Shown here piece after piece: positions 27,277-35,050 of a DNA stretch of 36,902 nucleotides (within the stretch, counting starts at the first letter, position 1; the number at the start of each line of letters is the position of its first letter). The DNA comes from Methylococcales bacterium (lineage in GTDB: Bacteria > Pseudomonadota > Gammaproteobacteria > JABHGC01). The notes below the pieces were generated by a model. It worked only from the letters and a program-made list of their open reading frames with translations. It was not told the DNA's origin and did no database searches. The position numbers and the translations under genes are program-made. The stretch is taken from contig JABHGC010000161.1 of assembly GCA_018672285.1 (NCBI GenBank), positions 1 through 36,902 of the forward strand, given 5' to 3'.

Positions 27277-27306
27277 CCTAAACAACTGATTTACCAGTTG
27301 TTTAGG
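27277..27306 (+). terminator. terminator-like hairpin after prkB
   Basis: A perfect 12-base stem CCTAAACAACTG / CAGTTGTTTAGG with a six-base loop, 11 bases past the stop, followed by TTATCTCT. The U-tract is weak. The remaining 320 bases to the next ORF are AT-rich and show no gene that I can support. Confidence 0.65.
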
Positions 27307-27626
27307 TTATCTCTAAAGCCTCAACCCCCTTCTCCAGCTAATTCCCTTGCTTTTTTCACCTATATTTCTACTCGAAACGTCTATACTTTTATTATATCAA
27401 TCGTGAATAGCAGCTCTTTTTTGACTACCCATTAAGTCAATAAAATTATTTGCTATACATATAAAATCTGCAAAACTTAGACCTCTGTCATAACATTGCT
27501 AATCACCCGTTGATTAATAAGCAGTTCCTGTTAGATTAGAGTGAAGACATAAATTTAAATTGAATTTTTTGTCTGTCTTGCCGATCTAATGAATAAGATC
27601 GTTTATCGACAATAGGAGATGTAATC

Positions 27627-27833
27627 ATGATTACTGTATTTGATATGGCATCAGGGACGCAGTTAGACGAGCCTAAAACAGGGCAAAACTCTAATACAAT
27701 TAACCCTTTACATGAACAACACCCTGAATTGGCACTCCAACTCATAGAGGTTACGCCTGAAAAACATGAGATAACATTTCCTGCTGATATGGCCAACATG
27801 GATATTGCAGCATTTATCAATCAAGCTAAATAA
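27627..27833 (+). CDS. small acidic protein, unknown
   Basis: 68 residues, soluble-looking and acidic, with no recognisable family, signal or membrane segment. Reasons to think it real: AGGAG eight bases before the ATG, a promoter-like TTGAAT...TCTAAT pair upstream (19-base spacing), and a strong terminator 15 bases past the stop. It is isolated between prkB and the sulfur-globule-like gene, which runs in the opposite direction. Confidence 0.6.
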   Translation: MITVFDMASGTQLDEPKTGQNSNTINPLHEQHPELALQLIEVTPEKHEITFPADMANMDIAAFINQAK

Positions 27834-27847
27834 TTTACCGTTCCAAC

Positions 27848-27887
27848 AATAAAAAAGGCGCTACCTTCCGGTAACGCCTTTTTTATT
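27848..27887 (+). terminator. intrinsic terminator after the 68-residue ORF
   Basis: AATAAAAAAGGCG / CGCCTTTTTTATT arms with an inner TACC/GGTA helix and TTCC loop. The tract of six Ts suits the plus strand, and the A-run would let it work on the minus strand as well. Confidence 0.88.
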
Positions 27888-27900
27888 TGCACGAAATAAA

Positions 27901-27923
27901 CGTGATGGAACTCTCCCATCACG
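27901..27923 (-). terminator. terminator of the sulfur-globule-like gene
   Basis: CGTGATGG / CCATCACG eight-base stem with a seven-base loop. On the minus strand it is followed by TTTATTT. It lies just after the second in-frame stop (27933-27935) of the gene. Confidence 0.65.
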
Positions 27924-27974
27924 CTATATTCATTATTTCGCTTTTACAGCTTCAACTGCAGCAGTTTTAGCGTC

Positions 27975-28637
27975 TTATTTAGCTTCAACCTTGACTTCAC
28001 TAGCAAAAGGCTTAGCAAATTCAGCGTCGGCTTTTTTCATGTCTTCTAGCATTTCTTTTCGGCTAGCTTCCATTTCTTTTAACATTTTAGCGCGCTCGGC
28101 TTCCATTTCTGCTTGTGCTTTTTGCATGTCTTGGAACATTTCTGCACGTTTTTCTTCCATTTCTTTGTGCATATCAGCAGGAGACATAAAGCCTTCTGGC
28201 ATTTGTGGTGCAACAAATTGAGGTGCAGTAAATTGAGGCGCATTTTTAGCAAATTCAGCGGCTGCTTCTTGCTGTGCTTGCATCGCTTTAGCATGCTGCT
28301 CTTGCATTGCCTTGTGTTGTGCTTGCATTGCTTGCTGTTGCTCAGCAGACATCGCTACAGGTGCATAACCATACGCAGGGTAAGAGCCATAACCGTTAGA
28401 ACCGTTGTAGTTGTTTACGCCATTGTATGCATTGTTTGTATTCGCGTTGCCACGTCCACGAGCACGCATATTCATGTTGAAACCAAAATCACCGTCCATT
28501 TCACCAGAACCATTACCAGCGCCATTGCCGTTGTTAACACCATTCCAAGAACTGTTGCTATTGTCGTTCCAAAAAGCAGTTGTTTGAGCTGAAACACCAA
28601 CAAGTGCAATCGCAATAATTGTAGATAATTTTGTCAT
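27975..28637 (-). CDS. exported Asn/Gly-rich protein, sulfur-globule-protein-like
   Basis: 220 residues from the ATG at 28637, chosen over 28649 because GGAAAA then sits as ribosome site and the signal peptide (1-21, ending TTA) begins properly. The mature N-terminal half (22-95) is rich in Asn, Gly, Trp and Tyr (FWNDNSNSSW, GYGSYPAYGY), like the envelope proteins of periplasmic sulfur globules. The C-terminal half is a Met/Gln/Glu/Ala/Lys-rich helical segment, probably coiled coil, which typical Sgp proteins lack. The frame continues 13 codons past the stop with the same composition. A good promoter lies 74-102 bases upstream. Confidence 0.6.
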   Translation of the reverse strand: MTKLSTIIAIALVGVSAQTTAFWNDNSNSSWNGVNNGNGAGNGSGEMDGDFGFNMNMRARGRGNANTNNAYNGVNNYNGSNGYGSYPAYGYAPVAMSAEQQQAMQAQHKAMQEQHAKAMQAQQEAAAEFAKNAPQFTAPQFVAPQMPEGFMSPADMHKEMEEKRAEMFQDMQKAQAEMEAERAKMLKEMEASRKEMLEDMKKADAEFAKPFASEVKVEAK

Positions 28638-28710
28638 TATATTTTCCATGATGTGTAATTTGAAAAGAATATGTCTTCTTTACAGGACTTCCCTGCTCAT
28701 TCTGAAAAGA

Positions 28711-28739
28711 AATATATTAGATTTTTCTAATAAGCACAA
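28711..28739 (-). promoter_or_regulatory. sigma-70-like promoter for the sulfur-globule-like gene
   Basis: Minus strand: TTGTGC (28734-28739), exactly 17 bases, TATATT (28711-28716). The spacer contains the inverted repeat ATTAGA-AAAA-TCTAAT. The predicted leader is about 67 bases. Confidence 0.58.
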
Positions 28740-28750
28740 ATCAAAGGTTT

Positions 28751-28782
28751 TTATGCATATAATAATTAAATTATATGCATAA
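28751..28782. repeat. perfect 13-base-arm palindrome
   Basis: TTATGCATATAAT (28751-28763) and its exact complement ATTATATGCATAA (28770-28782) around AATTAA. It lies 34 bases past the PfkB gene stop and 12 bases upstream of the promoter at 28711-28739. No U-tract follows on the minus strand. Possible operator, cruciform or weak terminator. Confidence 0.6.
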
Positions 28783-28815
28783 CCATTATAAAGCAACGTA
28801 GTTACCCTACCGTCG

Positions 28816-29670
28816 TTAAATAGATAGCCTTATTCCCTGTATGCCACACTTTTTTTCAGCAAGTAACACAGCCGCGTTTAGTGCGCTAGTCGCTGAAAAA
28901 GTTTGGGCGTAAGCATCGATATAACCGGCATTAAAGGTATCCCCAGCGGCAATGGAGTCAACCACGTCTATTGAGTTTGCCAAACACGCACTCACTTGAC
29001 CTGCTGCTAAAACAGCGGCCCCCTCACTCCCCCACGTACAGGTCGCAGCAGTACTAGGCGCTACCTTAACAAACCGCTGCAAAAAATCTGTCGCCGTTTC
29101 TGCTTTCTGCAGCATGGCAAATGCCTTGGAAAAAAACACGATGTCAGGGATGCCAATCAAAGATTCAATCCCATCTCTTGGCTTTTCAATCTCCAATGAA
29201 ATTGTTACATCAACCCCCTGCTGTTGTATATGCTGCAGCATCAAGCTCAGCTGCCCGACATTACGCCCCTCGAAGTGAATCCAGTCATATTGGGATAAAT
29301 CAATGGTTTTAAATTCACAGGCCGAGTACTCAGGTAAATCACGAAAATGAACAATGGTGCGACTGCCCGACTCAACGCAAGACTGAATACACGACAGCGG
29401 AGTGTCCCCTGGTAAGGTTTGCACCTTATCCAAGCCAATACCGTACAAGCTCAAATCGTCTTTTATAATATGGGAGAAATGATCCGAAGCCAGTGTTCCA
29501 GCCCAGTCACATTGGTGCCCCAACTGCGACAGCACAACTAAGGTATTCGTTACGTTACCACCACGAACAGTTCGGCGGGCAATCGCACGAACCTCATCGT
29601 CTTCATTAGGGTACTTTTCAACGGTCGATATGATATCCACCGTGGCGATCCCTACCCCAAGAATACGCAC
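28816..29670 (-). CDS. PfkB-family sugar kinase (ketohexokinase-like)
   Basis: 284 residues, ribokinase fold. RGGNVTNT near 36-43 is the first PfkB signature region. VVDSIAAGDTFNAGY near 236-250 is the second, with the catalytic base at D244 and the anion hole formed by AAGD. The compact form and the VRGGNVTNTLVVLSQLG segment resemble ketohexokinase-like proteins, but the sugar cannot be told. It begins three bases after the stop of the giant coiled-coil gene, so the two are coupled. No sugar transporter or catabolic gene is nearby, which makes an ordinary sugar-use role less obvious. Confidence 0.82.
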   Translation of the reverse strand: MRILGVGIATVDIISTVEKYPNEDDEVRAIARRTVRGGNVTNTLVVLSQLGHQCDWAGTLASDHFSHIIKDDLSLYGIGLDKVQTLPGDTPLSCIQSCVESGSRTIVHFRDLPEYSACEFKTIDLSQYDWIHFEGRNVGQLSLMLQHIQQQGVDVTISLEIEKPRDGIESLIGIPDIVFFSKAFAMLQKAETATDFLQRFVKVAPSTAATCTWGSEGAAVLAAGQVSACLANSIDVVDSIAAGDTFNAGYIDAYAQTFSATSALNAAVLLAEKKCGIQGIRLSI

Positions 29671-29673
29671 AAG

Positions 29674-32600
29674 TTACCTCAATGACCGAACCAACCGGAA
29701 CCCAATCTCGTCAGACTTTTCATCTGCACGAACATCGTTGCGGAAGGTTGTCGTCATTTTGCTAGAAAGGTTACGAAATGAGCCGCCGCGAACAATTTTA
29801 CGCTGGCAATCTAAATTTTTCCACACTGAACCATCCACTGGCGCACCACGATAATCGTCATGAAAGCAATCTGCTACCCACTCATAAACGTTCCCCGCAA
29901 CATCGTGTAGCTTAAATGGGTTAGCGGCATACTTGCCCACTTCCAACGTTTTGCTATGGACCACAGTGTCGCAATCAAAGCAGTTCGCATTTCCCTTGCC
30001 AACGTCATAGCCCCACCAAAATTTACTTTTGGTATTTCCACCAGCAGCGTATTCCCACTCAGCTTCTGAGGGCAAACGATACTGGAATGTGCCTTTTTTG
30101 CTCAACCACTTCGCATAAGAGACCGCATCCGACCAACTCACATTAATCACAGGCCGTTTCCCACGCCCCCACCCTTGGTCTTTTGGTACCCGCCTCCCAG
30201 TCGCTTTGGCAAATTGTGTAAATTCGGCAAAGGTTACCTCATGAGTCATCATCGCAAATGCTTTGACGCTGACATTGTGCTCAGGTGCTTGCTCTCTCCC
30301 CTTAAGTCGATTCCCCATAACAAATTCCCCTCCAGGGATAATGACAAATTCAGGACTTTTCAAGCCCGAAAGTTGATCCCTAAAAGGCTTACTTGGCAAA
30401 CTAACAGCGGGTTTATTTTCAACTTTTGGTTGCGTCACCACCTTCGCTTCAACCACCGGTACTATGGATTTGATTGCAGGCTCGGGAACCGTTTTAGTCA
30501 CGGTTTCAGCAGGGTCATTGGTCTCAACAGGTGCTTGTTTTTTTCGCTGTAGCTCAGGTACAACTAATGGGTTTGCTTCAATGGCAGGTACACTAGGCTC
30601 AGGAAACAAGCCTCTTGCGACATCAGCAAAACGATCATAAATTTTTGAATTGCCCTCCCAAATCAGCACTAAATTGACAAAAATAAGCCCAAATAATACA
30701 CCCGCAAACAAATAAAACAGTCGACTATTTTTTCTTTTACCAAGCAAATCAACAGATAAACTCTGGCTTACCGGCACACCACGAGATGACAACTCATTTT
30801 CTAACGAATCAATCCGATGCTGCTCCTCTAAATAACCCATTTCAAATTTAGATTTTTCAGCACTCAGAATTTCCACAGATTTTTCGGCATGATTCACTTC
30901 AGCGCGGAGCTGTTTATTTTCTTCTCGCTCAAGTTCCAGCATACCTTCTTGCTCTTCACTGTGTGCCCGCAATTTTTTGTACTCAGATTGCAGTTTACTA
31001 ACACTGTGTTCGAGCTGTTCTTTGTCTGCAGTTAAACTGCCTTTTAATTTGTCTTGAGAATCGTATTCTTCAGAATATTTTTCGGCTTTTAACTCCGCTG
31101 CTCTACATTTCTCCTGCCAGTCATCTCGTTGCTGAATCACTGTCTCAAGCTCAGCGACTGAATGCTCTCGCACCACATTTAATTCTTCTTGCAGTGCTTT
31201 TATTTCATCCGGTGCAATGTTATCAATCAATCCTTTGAGCTTGTCATCGTTGACCTCAGAGCTAATGAGTTCACCTGTTTCATGGTGCCGCACTGAAAGC
31301 TCATTGTGAGCTTGCTCTAAATCCCCCATGGTCATGAGCAACTGCTCATTTAACTCATTTTTCTCCTGCCTTAACTCATCAAACATCCTTTCACTTTCAT
31401 TTTCGCCCTGTGTCGATGCTTGTTCTTCTAAGGCTTTATTTTCATTTTTAAGCTGGTTATTTTCCTGAATCAATTGAGTCACTGTCGTTTTCATTTCAGA
31501 AAATCCAGACTCAGCCAGCTTATTTTGTTCTTCAGCTTGCTCCAACCTCGCCTCTAAAGACTCAATGACTTTTTCAGGGCTTCCGACTTCGACCCCGCCC
31601 TCATCTGCCGCGTTGACCTGTTGCTGTAATGCTTCATTTTCTGTACTGAGGGCTTGAACGGCTTCCTCTTGATCACGAAGCAATTGTGTTTTCTCGCCAA
31701 TGTCGCTTGCAAGCGTCTCTTTCTCGGCCTCCACTGAAGACAGGTTTTTTGTGAGTAAAATCAGCTTATCTTCCACTTCAACACCATCTTCGATGGCCGA
31801 ATTAAGCTGTTGCTCTAACCCTTGGTTTTCAGCAGTTAACGCTTGATAGGCTTCTTCATGATCATTCAGTTTCTGTGTTTTTTCATCAATTTCGGCCGTT
31901 AATGCCTCTTTTTCAGCGACAGCATCAGCGAGTGCCTGCGTTAACGAAGTGACTTGTTCCTGCGCCTCAGACCTGCTATCTGCTTTTTTCTGCAGCTCTG
32001 TGACGGTTGCCTCTAAGCCTTGTTTTTCCTCTGCCAGTAACACCACAGAATCAGCGGACTCTTCGGCCAGGGTAAGCGTTGCTTGTAAATCTTTATTATC
32101 GTGCCTTAAAGACTCTAAATCCGTTTTTAATGTTTGGTTTTCAGCCTGCACCTGATCATATTCAGAAAGGGTTTTCTGAGCTGATTCCAGTGATGTTTGT
32201 AATTCAGATAACTCGGACTGCAGCTTATTGTCACTTTCAGTATGCTCTGCGATAACCTCGTCATGTTGCTGCTGCAATACAGATAGCTTGTCTTCTAATG
32301 CACCTTGACCGGCCTGTTGTGCCTCATTTTTTTCCTGGCTTGAAATAACCTCATCATCATATTTTTGTTGCAGACTCGTTAGTTTCTCTTCTAACGCTGA
32401 AAAGTCTGCTTGCAAGCCAGATTGCGCCTCTAAGTTTTCGGCAATGGTGCCTTCATAACTTTGTTGGGCTTGTTCTTGTGCTAGCGCCTGCTCTGATATC
32501 GCCTGTTGACTTGAATCCAACGCCTGGCGCTGAGATTCAACTTCGTCTGCAAGCGCTGTTTTTGCTTCAGTTAACGTCTCTATTGAAGCTTCAAGCTCGG

Positions 32601-34416
32601 ACTGTTGATTCGACCAGCCCAATTTTGCATCTTGCATTGAAACCTGTAGCGCTTGTAGCTGTAGACTCAGGGCAGTACTGGCCTCATTACGCTCATTAGA
32701 TTCTTCAATGTGCCGCTCTAGCTGTTGTTCGGTTTTTTCATGTGCGGATTTTTCAAGCTGAACTTGCCGCTTTTCAGCTTCTATATCTGCTTGTAATAAT
32801 TTGTTGGCACTGTCTAATTTTTCCGCTCGAGCCAGCAACTCTTCATCATTTTCTAGATGTTGATATTCCTGTAATTTTTCTTCCAGTATTTCTATTTCTT
32901 TGCGTAATAGAGACTGGTCCCCTTCAACACTTTCTGTTGTCTCTCTTGCGGAGTCCTGTGCTTCTGAAACTTCTTTTTCGAGTGCTGAAATATGCCCTGT
33001 CAGCACTTGTACTCGTTGTTCAATAGATTCAGTTTGTGCGTCCAATTTTTGCTGCGAATCAGCCACTGATGAGAGTGCTTTTTCTTCGGATACCTTTAAC
33101 AGCTCGTACTTTCTTTTCAGCGTATCCAGCTCGTTCTTAAATAAATCCCGTTCTTTTTGCCAAACATAGTATTCTTGATCATGTAATTTTCTGGTTTCTG
33201 CTCCTTCTTGCTCAAGCTCAATAATTTTATCACTCAGCTCTTGCTCAACCTCCATACCTTTCTTTTTAGCTTGCTCTAATTCTCCTTCAAGCTGAGACTG
33301 CGCTTCTTCAGATTTCTCAGTAACGCCTTCAATGGTTGAGGCAACAACCGGTTTAACCTCACTTTTAATGACCGTTTTTTTACCGGCTATTTTTTCCAAG
33401 CCACCGGTCAACACCGCTAATTGATAACCGCGCTCTTGAGCCAAAAAAGCACACGCAGAACTTTGCTGACCATTATCGCAATACGCAACATACTGCGTAT
33501 TAAAATCTAATTTTCCAATTTGATATCGCAATGCATAGGTCGGGATATTGATACTCCCTTCAAAGCCATCTTTTGCATGGGCCTCAGGAGAGCGCACATC
33601 CAGCCATTGTGCGCCATCCGCTATCATCGTCTCAGCATCTTTGTAATTCACAAAGCGCAATACAGGGTCTTTAATCAAGTCAATAAAATCTATCTTGCTC
33701 AGTTTAAAAACAACCCCATCTGTCAGCATTTTTACAGTTGTGCTGCGCTTTCGCCCAGACACCAACGCCTCTTCACCAAAAGTATCCCCCGATTTTAAGA
33801 CCGCCAGCTGTACATCTTTATTTAATTTGTCATCATTGCGAATGACCGCACACTCACCTTCTTGCAAAAAATAATAAAAATCGCCTTCATCACCTTGCTG
33901 AATAAGCACTTCATCTTGTTTGACATTAACTTGCTGGAAGCGAACCATGACTTGCTGAATATTAGCGGCAGGTATTTCATGAAACACGGGGCTTTGCAGC
34001 ATATTGACCATCCAATCATCTTCAGCATTGGATTCAAGCTCATCCACTTGATAATCAATTCGCTCTGCTTGAGTCATCCGGGCAATCAGCTCGCGGTCCA
34101 ACCAAAAAATGGTCACATCGGTTTCGGCTCGAGCAGAAAATTGGCGTGGCTGTTGACAGGCAATCGCTGTATTGGCATGCGGCGTATGAGCACGAATGGT
34201 TTGCTCAACTTCACCATTACTCGATAACGACACTTCTCCTGACAACAAAAAAATGGAGTGATTGTCGTACTCACCTTGCTTAAACAGCAATTTTCCGACG
34301 GGAAGCGTCTTAATGGTGATATGCCCAGATAACTGTTTACGCTCTGTCCGACTTAATTTGTCGAATGGCATAAATTGTTCCAGCTGTTCTGGCTCGATAT
34401 GTGTTTTATTGGTCAT
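29674..34416 (-). CDS. giant multidomain protein: cNMP-binding x2, rhodanese, coiled coil, membrane span, FGE/SUMF1-like domain
   Basis: About 1580 residues, starting at the ATG at 34416 (AGG eight bases upstream) or two codons earlier at 34422; numbering is from the latter. Order: a degenerate cNMP-binding fold (21-118); a second cNMP-binding fold (147-250) with FGEEALVSG and R226 in the phosphate cassette; rhodanese (256-346) with C315 in YCDNGQQS; coiled coil rich in Glu, Gln, Leu and Lys (about 365-1225); one membrane helix (about 1234-1256); a Pro/Val-rich linker; and an FGE/SUMF1-like domain (about 1355-1580: IPGGEFVMG, VSWSDAVSYAKWLS, GNVYEWVADC, VRGGSF, IGFRLVR). The expected topology is N terminus in the cytosol, C-terminal domain in the periplasm. 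The cysteines that make FGE an enzyme are absent after VRGGSF. It is flanked in the same direction by an aspartic protease and a PfkB kinase. Function unknown. Confidence 0.88.
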   Translation of the reverse strand: MTNKTHIEPEQLEQFMPFDKLSRTERKQLSGHITIKTLPVGKLLFKQGEYDNHSIFLLSGEVSLSSNGEVEQTIRAHTPHANTAIACQQPRQFSARAETDVTIFWLDRELIARMTQAERIDYQVDELESNAEDDWMVNMLQSPVFHEIPAANIQQVMVRFQQVNVKQDEVLIQQGDEGDFYYFLQEGECAVIRNDDKLNKDVQLAVLKSGDTFGEEALVSGRKRSTTVKMLTDGVVFKLSKIDFIDLIKDPVLRFVNYKDAETMIADGAQWLDVRSPEAHAKDGFEGSINIPTYALRYQIGKLDFNTQYVAYCDNGQQSSACAFLAQERGYQLAVLTGGLEKIAGKKTVIKSEVKPVVASTIEGVTEKSEEAQSQLEGELEQAKKKGMEVEQELSDKIIELEQEGAETRKLHDQEYYVWQKERDLFKNELDTLKRKYELLKVSEEKALSSVADSQQKLDAQTESIEQRVQVLTGHISALEKEVSEAQDSARETTESVEGDQSLLRKEIEILEEKLQEYQHLENDEELLARAEKLDSANKLLQADIEAEKRQVQLEKSAHEKTEQQLERHIEESNERNEASTALSLQLQALQVSMQDAKLGWSNQQSELEASIETLTEAKTALADEVESQRQALDSSQQAISEQALAQEQAQQSYEGTIAENLEAQSGLQADFSALEEKLTSLQQKYDDEVISSQEKNEAQQAGQGALEDKLSVLQQQHDEVIAEHTESDNKLQSELSELQTSLESAQKTLSEYDQVQAENQTLKTDLESLRHDNKDLQATLTLAEESADSVVLLAEEKQGLEATVTELQKKADSRSEAQEQVTSLTQALADAVAEKEALTAEIDEKTQKLNDHEEAYQALTAENQGLEQQLNSAIEDGVEVEDKLILLTKNLSSVEAEKETLASDIGEKTQLLRDQEEAVQALSTENEALQQQVNAADEGGVEVGSPEKVIESLEARLEQAEEQNKLAESGFSEMKTTVTQLIQENNQLKNENKALEEQASTQGENESERMFDELRQEKNELNEQLLMTMGDLEQAHNELSVRHHETGELISSEVNDDKLKGLIDNIAPDEIKALQEELNVVREHSVAELETVIQQRDDWQEKCRAAELKAEKYSEEYDSQDKLKGSLTADKEQLEHSVSKLQSEYKKLRAHSEEQEGMLELEREENKQLRAEVNHAEKSVEILSAEKSKFEMGYLEEQHRIDSLENELSSRGVPVSQSLSVDLLGKRKNSRLFYLFAGVLFGLIFVNLVLIWEGNSKIYDRFADVARGLFPEPSVPAIEANPLVVPELQRKKQAPVETNDPAETVTKTVPEPAIKSIVPVVEAKVVTQPKVENKPAVSLPSKPFRDQLSGLKSPEFVIIPGGEFVMGNRLKGREQAPEHNVSVKAFAMMTHEVTFAEFTQFAKATGRRVPKDQGWGRGKRPVINVSWSDAVSYAKWLSKKGTFQYRLPSEAEWEYAAGGNTKSKFWWGYDVGKGNANCFDCDTVVHSKTLEVGKYAANPFKLHDVAGNVYEWVADCFHDDYRGAPVDGSVWKNLDCQRKIVRGGSFRNLSSKMTTTFRNDVRADEKSDEIGFRLVRSLR
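31579..31917 (-). repeat. tandem 63-residue repeat inside the coiled coil
   Basis: Two copies, at 31768-31917 and 31579-31728, share about 30 of 50 residues. Both run from AEKE through EKTQ, EEA, QAL and EN to GVEV. The offset is 63 residues (189 bases), exactly nine heptads, so the duplication preserves coiled-coil phase. Confidence 0.7.
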
Positions 34417-34476
34417 GGGCATGCCTAGAGTACAAGTTTTATTTCACCCTAAGAGTTTAGTACAAGCCGAACATTT

Positions 34477-34992
34477 TTATGGGTTACGCTGCTGTAATAT
34501 TAAAGACTGCCCCCTCTGGCTAAAATCCATGTGCTTAAGGAAACTCATACCCAACAGAACATCCCCTTCTAAATTGGGTAAAATCATCGCTTGAACATTC
34601 CGCACCACAATCTCACCAACCTCAACTTTATCAATCCTTGAGGCGTGACCTAGCACTTGACCATTAGCCGTATAGCTCAATACCTGCCGCCCAAACGGCA
34701 TTCCAACTTTGCGTGCGAACGCCTCTGAGACAGAGACTGTCGTCGCTCCCGTATCCACCAACAAGGTCACTACTTGGCCATTAATCATCCCATCCACTCG
34801 GTAATGGCCACGACGATTACGCTTTAATGTCACCGTTTTTTGCTGATCCGTTAAGACCGTGTTAACGGACTGGTTTGGGTGCTCTCGGTAGTCGATTACC
34901 TGGTCAAAGATAAACACGAGCAGCCCTAGAACCATTAGCCAGAACAGGAAAAACATCCAAAAGCCTATTTTCTTGGTATTACTTTCAATCAT
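34477..34992 (-). CDS. membrane-anchored retropepsin-like aspartic protease (TIGR02281 type)
   Basis: 171 residues from the ATG at 34992. A TTG start six codons earlier is possible but less well placed. An N-terminal membrane helix (about 9-29) is followed by a single retroviral-type aspartic protease domain with the active-site DTGAT at 80-84 and the LLGMSFL block near 148-154. Such proteins act as homodimers, with each subunit giving one aspartate, here facing the periplasm. Substrates are unknown for this group. It lies 60 bases upstream of the giant coiled-coil gene on the same strand and is divergent from a lipoprotein gene across 58 bases. Confidence 0.82.
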   Translation of the reverse strand: MIESNTKKIGFWMFFLFWLMVLGLLVFIFDQVIDYREHPNQSVNTVLTDQQKTVTLKRNRRGHYRVDGMINGQVVTLLVDTGATTVSVSEAFARKVGMPFGRQVLSYTANGQVLGHASRIDKVEVGEIVVRNVQAMILPNLEGDVLLGMSFLKHMDFSQRGQSLILQQRNP

Positions 34993-35050
34993 TTTCCGTC
35001 TCTGTAACAATGCCCATGCTGCAACTTCTACTTATACTAAGAGAGCCATC

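Noticed and set aside
28113..28592. 159-codon plus-strand frame rich in Cys, Phe, His and Val
   Set aside because: It is the exact antisense of the repetitive sulfur-globule-like gene, whose biased codons keep the opposite strand open. The minus-strand product has a signal peptide, ribosome site, promoter and terminator.
32478..33169. several plus-strand frames of 70-95 codons opposite the giant gene
   Set aside because: They mirror the Glu/Gln/Leu codons of the coiled coil as Phe/Ser/Leu/Cys-rich sequence and have no start signals.
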